Source: Saprospiraceae bacterium (GTDB taxonomy: Bacteria; Bacteroidota; Bacteroidia; Chitinophagales; Saprospiraceae). From it: DNA of 64,000 nt. Below the pieces are notes generated by a model. That model had not been told where the DNA came from. It saw nothing but the letters and a program-made list of their open reading frames with translations, and made no database searches. Both the position numbers and the translations under genes were made by a program. The stretch covers positions 62,001 to 126,000 of the forward strand of contig JADJVK010000053.1 of the NCBI GenBank assembly GCA_016710625.1, given 5' to 3'. Below are positions 61,629 to 64,000 of this stretch, piece after piece (within the stretch, counting starts at the first letter, position 1; every line of letters begins with the position of its first letter).

Positions 61629-62699
61629 TTAATCCAATTCATCATCATCACCTGATGTGGATGCTAGTGCGGCTGGTGGTGCTGAACTGTCTAGTTTTTC
61701 TTTGATTTTCTTTTCTAGTTCTAACGCCATTTCTGGATTATCCAACAAAAACTGTTTTGCGGCATCTCTACCTTGAGCTATTTTTGCCCCATTGTAGCTA
61801 TACCAAGCTCCACTTTTTTGTACTATATCCAATTCTGCCCCAATGTCCACTATTTCACCAGCTTTCGAAATGCCTTCTCCGTAGATGATGTCAAATTCTG
61901 CTTCTCTGAATGGTGGTGCCAATTTGTTTTTTACGACTTTCACTTTTACGTGATTTCCGACCAAATTTCCTTCTTTATCTTTCAGTGCCGCTCCATTTTT
62001 TCTGATATCTAAACGGATGGAAGCATAAAATTTAAGGGCATTACCACCTGTAGTTGTTTCAGGATTTCCGAACATAACGCCGATTTTTTCACGGAGTTGG
62101 TTGATGAAAATGCAACAACAACCAGTTCTTCCGATAGACGCTGTCAGTTTTCGCATTGCCTGACTCATCAATCTTGCTTGAAGACCCATTTTCGAATCGC
62201 CCATCTCTCCTTCTATCTCACTTCGTGGCACCAAAGCAGCCACAGAATCTATAACGATGATATCTATTGCTCCAGAACGAATCAAATTTTCTGCAATTTC
62301 TAATGCTTGCTCTCCATTGTCTGGCTGCGAAATCAATAAGTTTTCCACATCCACTCCCAATTTTTCTGCATAGAATCGATCAAAGGCATGCTCTGCATCT
62401 ATCATTGCTGCTATTCCGCCTTGTCTTTGGCATTCCGCAATAGCATGAATTGCTAAAGTGGTTTTACCAGATGATTCGGGACCATATATTTCCACAATTC
62501 TTCCTTTGGGTAATCCATTTATTCCCAAAGCGATATCTAGCCCTAAGGAACCCGTTGGAATTGCTTCGATTTCAACAACTTGCTTATCTCCTAATTTCAT
62601 TACAGTCCCCTTTCCATTCGCCTTATTGATACTATCAATTGCCGTCTGAAGGGACTTTAGTTTTGCTTCTTTATCTTTGTTGTCAATTACATTAGCCAT
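61629..62699 (-). CDS. recA: Recombinase RecA
   Basis: RecA forms filaments on single-stranded DNA, pairs homologous strands and triggers LexA cleavage. The 356 residues show Walker A GPESSGKTTLAIHA (about 74-87), MIDAEHAFD (about 103-111), Walker B IIVIDSVAALVPR (about 149-161), the L1/L2 loops (GDSKMGLQARLMSQAMRK and GGNALKFYASIRLDIRK), and an acidic C-terminal tail (SGDDDELD). It has its own -7 element and terminator. No LexA-type box is apparent to me, but the Bacteroidota consensus is not well known to me. Confidence 0.98.
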   Translation of the reverse strand: MANVIDNKDKEAKLKSLQTAIDSINKANGKGTVMKLGDKQVVEIEAIPTGSLGLDIALGINGLPKGRIVEIYGPESSGKTTLAIHAIAECQRQGGIAAMIDAEHAFDRFYAEKLGVDVENLLISQPDNGEQALEIAENLIRSGAIDIIVIDSVAALVPRSEIEGEMGDSKMGLQARLMSQAMRKLTASIGRTGCCCIFINQLREKIGVMFGNPETTTGGNALKFYASIRLDIRKNGAALKDKEGNLVGNHVKVKVVKNKLAPPFREAEFDIIYGEGISKAGEIVDIGAELDIVQKSGAWYSYNGAKIAQGRDAAKQFLLDNPEMALELEKKIKEKLDSSAPPAALASTSGDDDELD

Positions 62700-62728
62700 A
62701 TTCGTTACTCTTTTTTTATATGATACTG

Positions 62729-62736
62729 CAAATATA
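62729..62736 (-). promoter_or_regulatory. recA promoter -7 element (TATATTTG)
   Basis: This is an exact TAnnTTTG match on the minus strand, 29 bp before the recA ATG. No -33 TTG is found at the right spacing. Confidence 0.4.
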
Positions 62737-62837
62737 AACGAAATGTTTTAAAAATAAATAATTTTTATAAAAAATTTGTTGTATATTTTTAATAAAGATA
62801 TATAAATTTTTATTTATGAGTCAATTAAATATAATTT

Positions 62838-63481
62838 TTATTTAGCCAATTGTTCTTTCTCCAACATGCCCAAATAAAACCTAGAAAGTCTTGAATCTAA
62901 AGTTTGTATTACATTTTTGATTTTTCGATTCACTTCTTTCGATTTATCAAAAATATTCAAAAAATTATTTCCTAGATTGTTTCTTTTAACATAATAAGGA
63001 AATGGCGGTTTTAAGTCTTTTCCATTTTTATCTCCAATGATGTAAGCTTCCATTCCGATACTTTGCGTAATTCCTTGATATAAAAAATAATAATTTTCAT
63101 TATCAAGTACCTTTTCCACTACGTCCCAATTTTCATTATAAAAATAGCTTGGTGATTTTTTTTATGGATGGTCTTTAAAATAGTATCTGGTGCAAACAAT
63201 ACTTTCGAAAAGGTATAAATAGAATCAAAAGCCAATTTGGTTTCTTGCCTAACAAATGCAATTTTGTTTTTTATATTTTCAATTTCTTTACTGATTTCCG
63301 CTTGGTTACTCGACTTTTGCTTAGCTTTTTCCAAAGCTTCCAATTTGTTTTGACTGGTCTCAATCAAAACAATTAGCACACCATTTTTCAAATCTTTTAT
63401 TTGTTGGAATGCAATTTCCTGATCCGTCTGAGCTAACAAACGGATTTGAAAAAACAACAGGAGCAAGAAAACCTTTTTCAT
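62838..63481 (-). CDS. Exported protein of unknown function, frameshifted
   Basis: Two pieces (63481-63119 and 63119-62838) belong to one secreted protein of about 214 residues. It has a signal peptide (MKKVFLLLLFFQIRLLAQ), then QQIKDLKNGVLIVLIETSQ, a coiled coil (LEALEKAKQKSSNQAEISKE, then IENIKNKIA) and the C-terminal YIIGDKNGKDLKPPFPYYVK. In the coding strand CAT is followed by eight A (63157-63166 region); with nine the frame reads KKSPSYFYNENWDVVEKVL and the halves join. I do not recognise the family. It lies 10 bp after the aldehyde dehydrogenase gene. Confidence 0.7.
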
Positions 63482-63491
63482 TATTGCTTTT

Positions 63492-64000
63492 TTATATCTC
63501 GAACTTTATCCCCTGTGCCAAAGGTAATTCAGTGCTGTAGTTGATTGTGTTGGTCTGTCTTCTCATGTATGCTTTCCAAGCATCAGAGCCGCTTTCCCTG
63601 CCACCGCCAGTTTCTTTCTCACCGCCAAAAGCACCACCTATCTCTGCTCCGCTAGTTCCGATATTTACATTTGCGATTCCGCAATCTGACCCCGCAGTAG
63701 ATAAAAACAATTCTGCCTCTCTCAGGTTGTTGGTCATGATGGCAGACGACAATCCTTGTGGAACACCATTTTGTAAGTCAATTGCTTCCTCTATTGTCTT
63801 ATATTTTATCAAATACAAAATTGGTGCAAATGTCTCATGCTGAACGATTGGATAGTGGTTTTCCACTTCTGCAATGCACGGTTTCACATAACATCCGCTT
63901 TCATAACCAGCTCCAGCCAAAACGCCGCCTTCTACTATGAATTTACCACCCTGTTCTTTTACCATTTGGATGGACTGAAGATAGTTGTCCACCGCCATTT
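63492..64000 (-). CDS. Aldehyde dehydrogenase family 7-type (aminoadipate semialdehyde dehydrogenase-like), C-terminal part
   Basis: The last 169 or so residues of an aldehyde dehydrogenase are visible; the gene continues beyond the right edge, so the catalytic Cys and Glu are not in view. FVEGG-type sequence is followed by HETFAPILYLIKY (about 50 residues in), GIANVNIGTSGAEIGG and AFGGEKETGGGRESGSDAWK near the end. These last two are diagnostic of ALDH7A1/antiquitin-type enzymes, which act in lysine breakdown or on aminoadipate semialdehyde. The Met that opens the visible frame is internal. Confidence 0.9.
   Translation of the reverse strand, partial: MAVDNYLQSIQMVKEQGGKFIVEGGVLAGAGYESGCYVKPCIAEVENHYPIVQHETFAPILYLIKYKTIEEAIDLQNGVPQGLSSAIMTNNLREAELFLSTAGSDCGIANVNIGTSGAEIGGAFGGEKETGGGRESGSDAWKAYMRRQTNTINYSTELPLAQGIKFEI

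Overview
The window is a piece of an AT-rich bacterial chromosome from the phylum Bacteroidota. Four things point there: a secreted protein with a type IX secretion (T9SS) C-terminal sorting domain; several PorT-like outer-membrane barrels and CarboxypepD_reg/TonB-plug modules; promoters of the Bacteroidota form TTG-N20-22-TAnnTTTG; and Bacteroidota-type versions of MurA, RsmI-like and YifB. An ECF sigma factor paired with an anti-sigma/beta-barrel fusion, and a fused IcmF mutase, fit the Chitinophagales/Saprospirales side of the phylum, but I cannot place it more narrowly. The content is almost all core genome. I see no phage, integrase, CRISPR array or complete insertion sequence.

Layout. 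1-7.6 kb: rsmA (partial, TTG start) divergent from pdxA-rhomboid-HEAT-like gene, an RsmI-like methylase, gcvH, an SH3-like exported protein, and the sigma/anti-sigma-barrel pair. 7.7-14.6 kb (minus strand): fused acyl-CoA mutase icmF, pckA, a GbsR/MarR regulator and gcvT. 14.9-19.1 kb: a 1390-residue T9SS-exported BNR propeller protein with ten Cys-containing repeats. 19.2-26.5 kb: mgsA with a degenerate receiver, thrS, a short tandem repeat patch, a DCC thioredoxin-like protein, yifB/comM, a MORN-type protein and an alpha/beta hydrolase. 26.6-36.5 kb: tRNA-Phe, two GNATs, a GH25 muramidase, an M28 peptidase plus FtsX-type permease, nadB, a glycosyltransferase, a TPR protein, and rpmI-rplT without infC. 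36.5-42.4 kb (minus): M28-PDZ peptidase, TolB-like propeller, cysS, acs. 42.6-49.8 kb: a zinc-ribbon/HTH protein, porin, MFS carrier, DUF6814-type protein, small membrane protein, SSS-domain histidine kinase and stand-alone receiver. 49.8-64 kb: RNase H, Gfo/Idh oxidoreductase, a UvrD-type helicase-nuclease, PorT-like barrel, TIGR04283-type glycosyltransferase, a phosphorylase homologue, murA, a VWA protein, recA, a broken exported protein, and the C-terminal end of an ALDH7-type dehydrogenase.

How the genes work together. gcvH and gcvT belong to glycine cleavage. icmF, pckA, acs and the carboxylate-uptake-like cluster suggest a heterotroph that uses short-chain acyl compounds and makes sugars by gluconeogenesis. 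The most system-like locus is 40.4-49.8 kb: acs faces a zinc-ribbon/HTH DNA-binding protein, then a porin, an MHS-type carrier, and a CrbS-like transporter/sensor kinase whose receiver has no DNA-binding domain. This could be an outer-to-inner-membrane acetate or carboxylate scavenging and sensing unit.

Caution. Seven genes (icmF, a GNAT, the porin, the MFS carrier, the helicase-nuclease, murA and an exported protein) are each broken by one frameshift. Six of them are explained by one missing A or T in a short run. Because murA is normally essential, sequencing or assembly error is the likely cause, and I annotate these as single genes.
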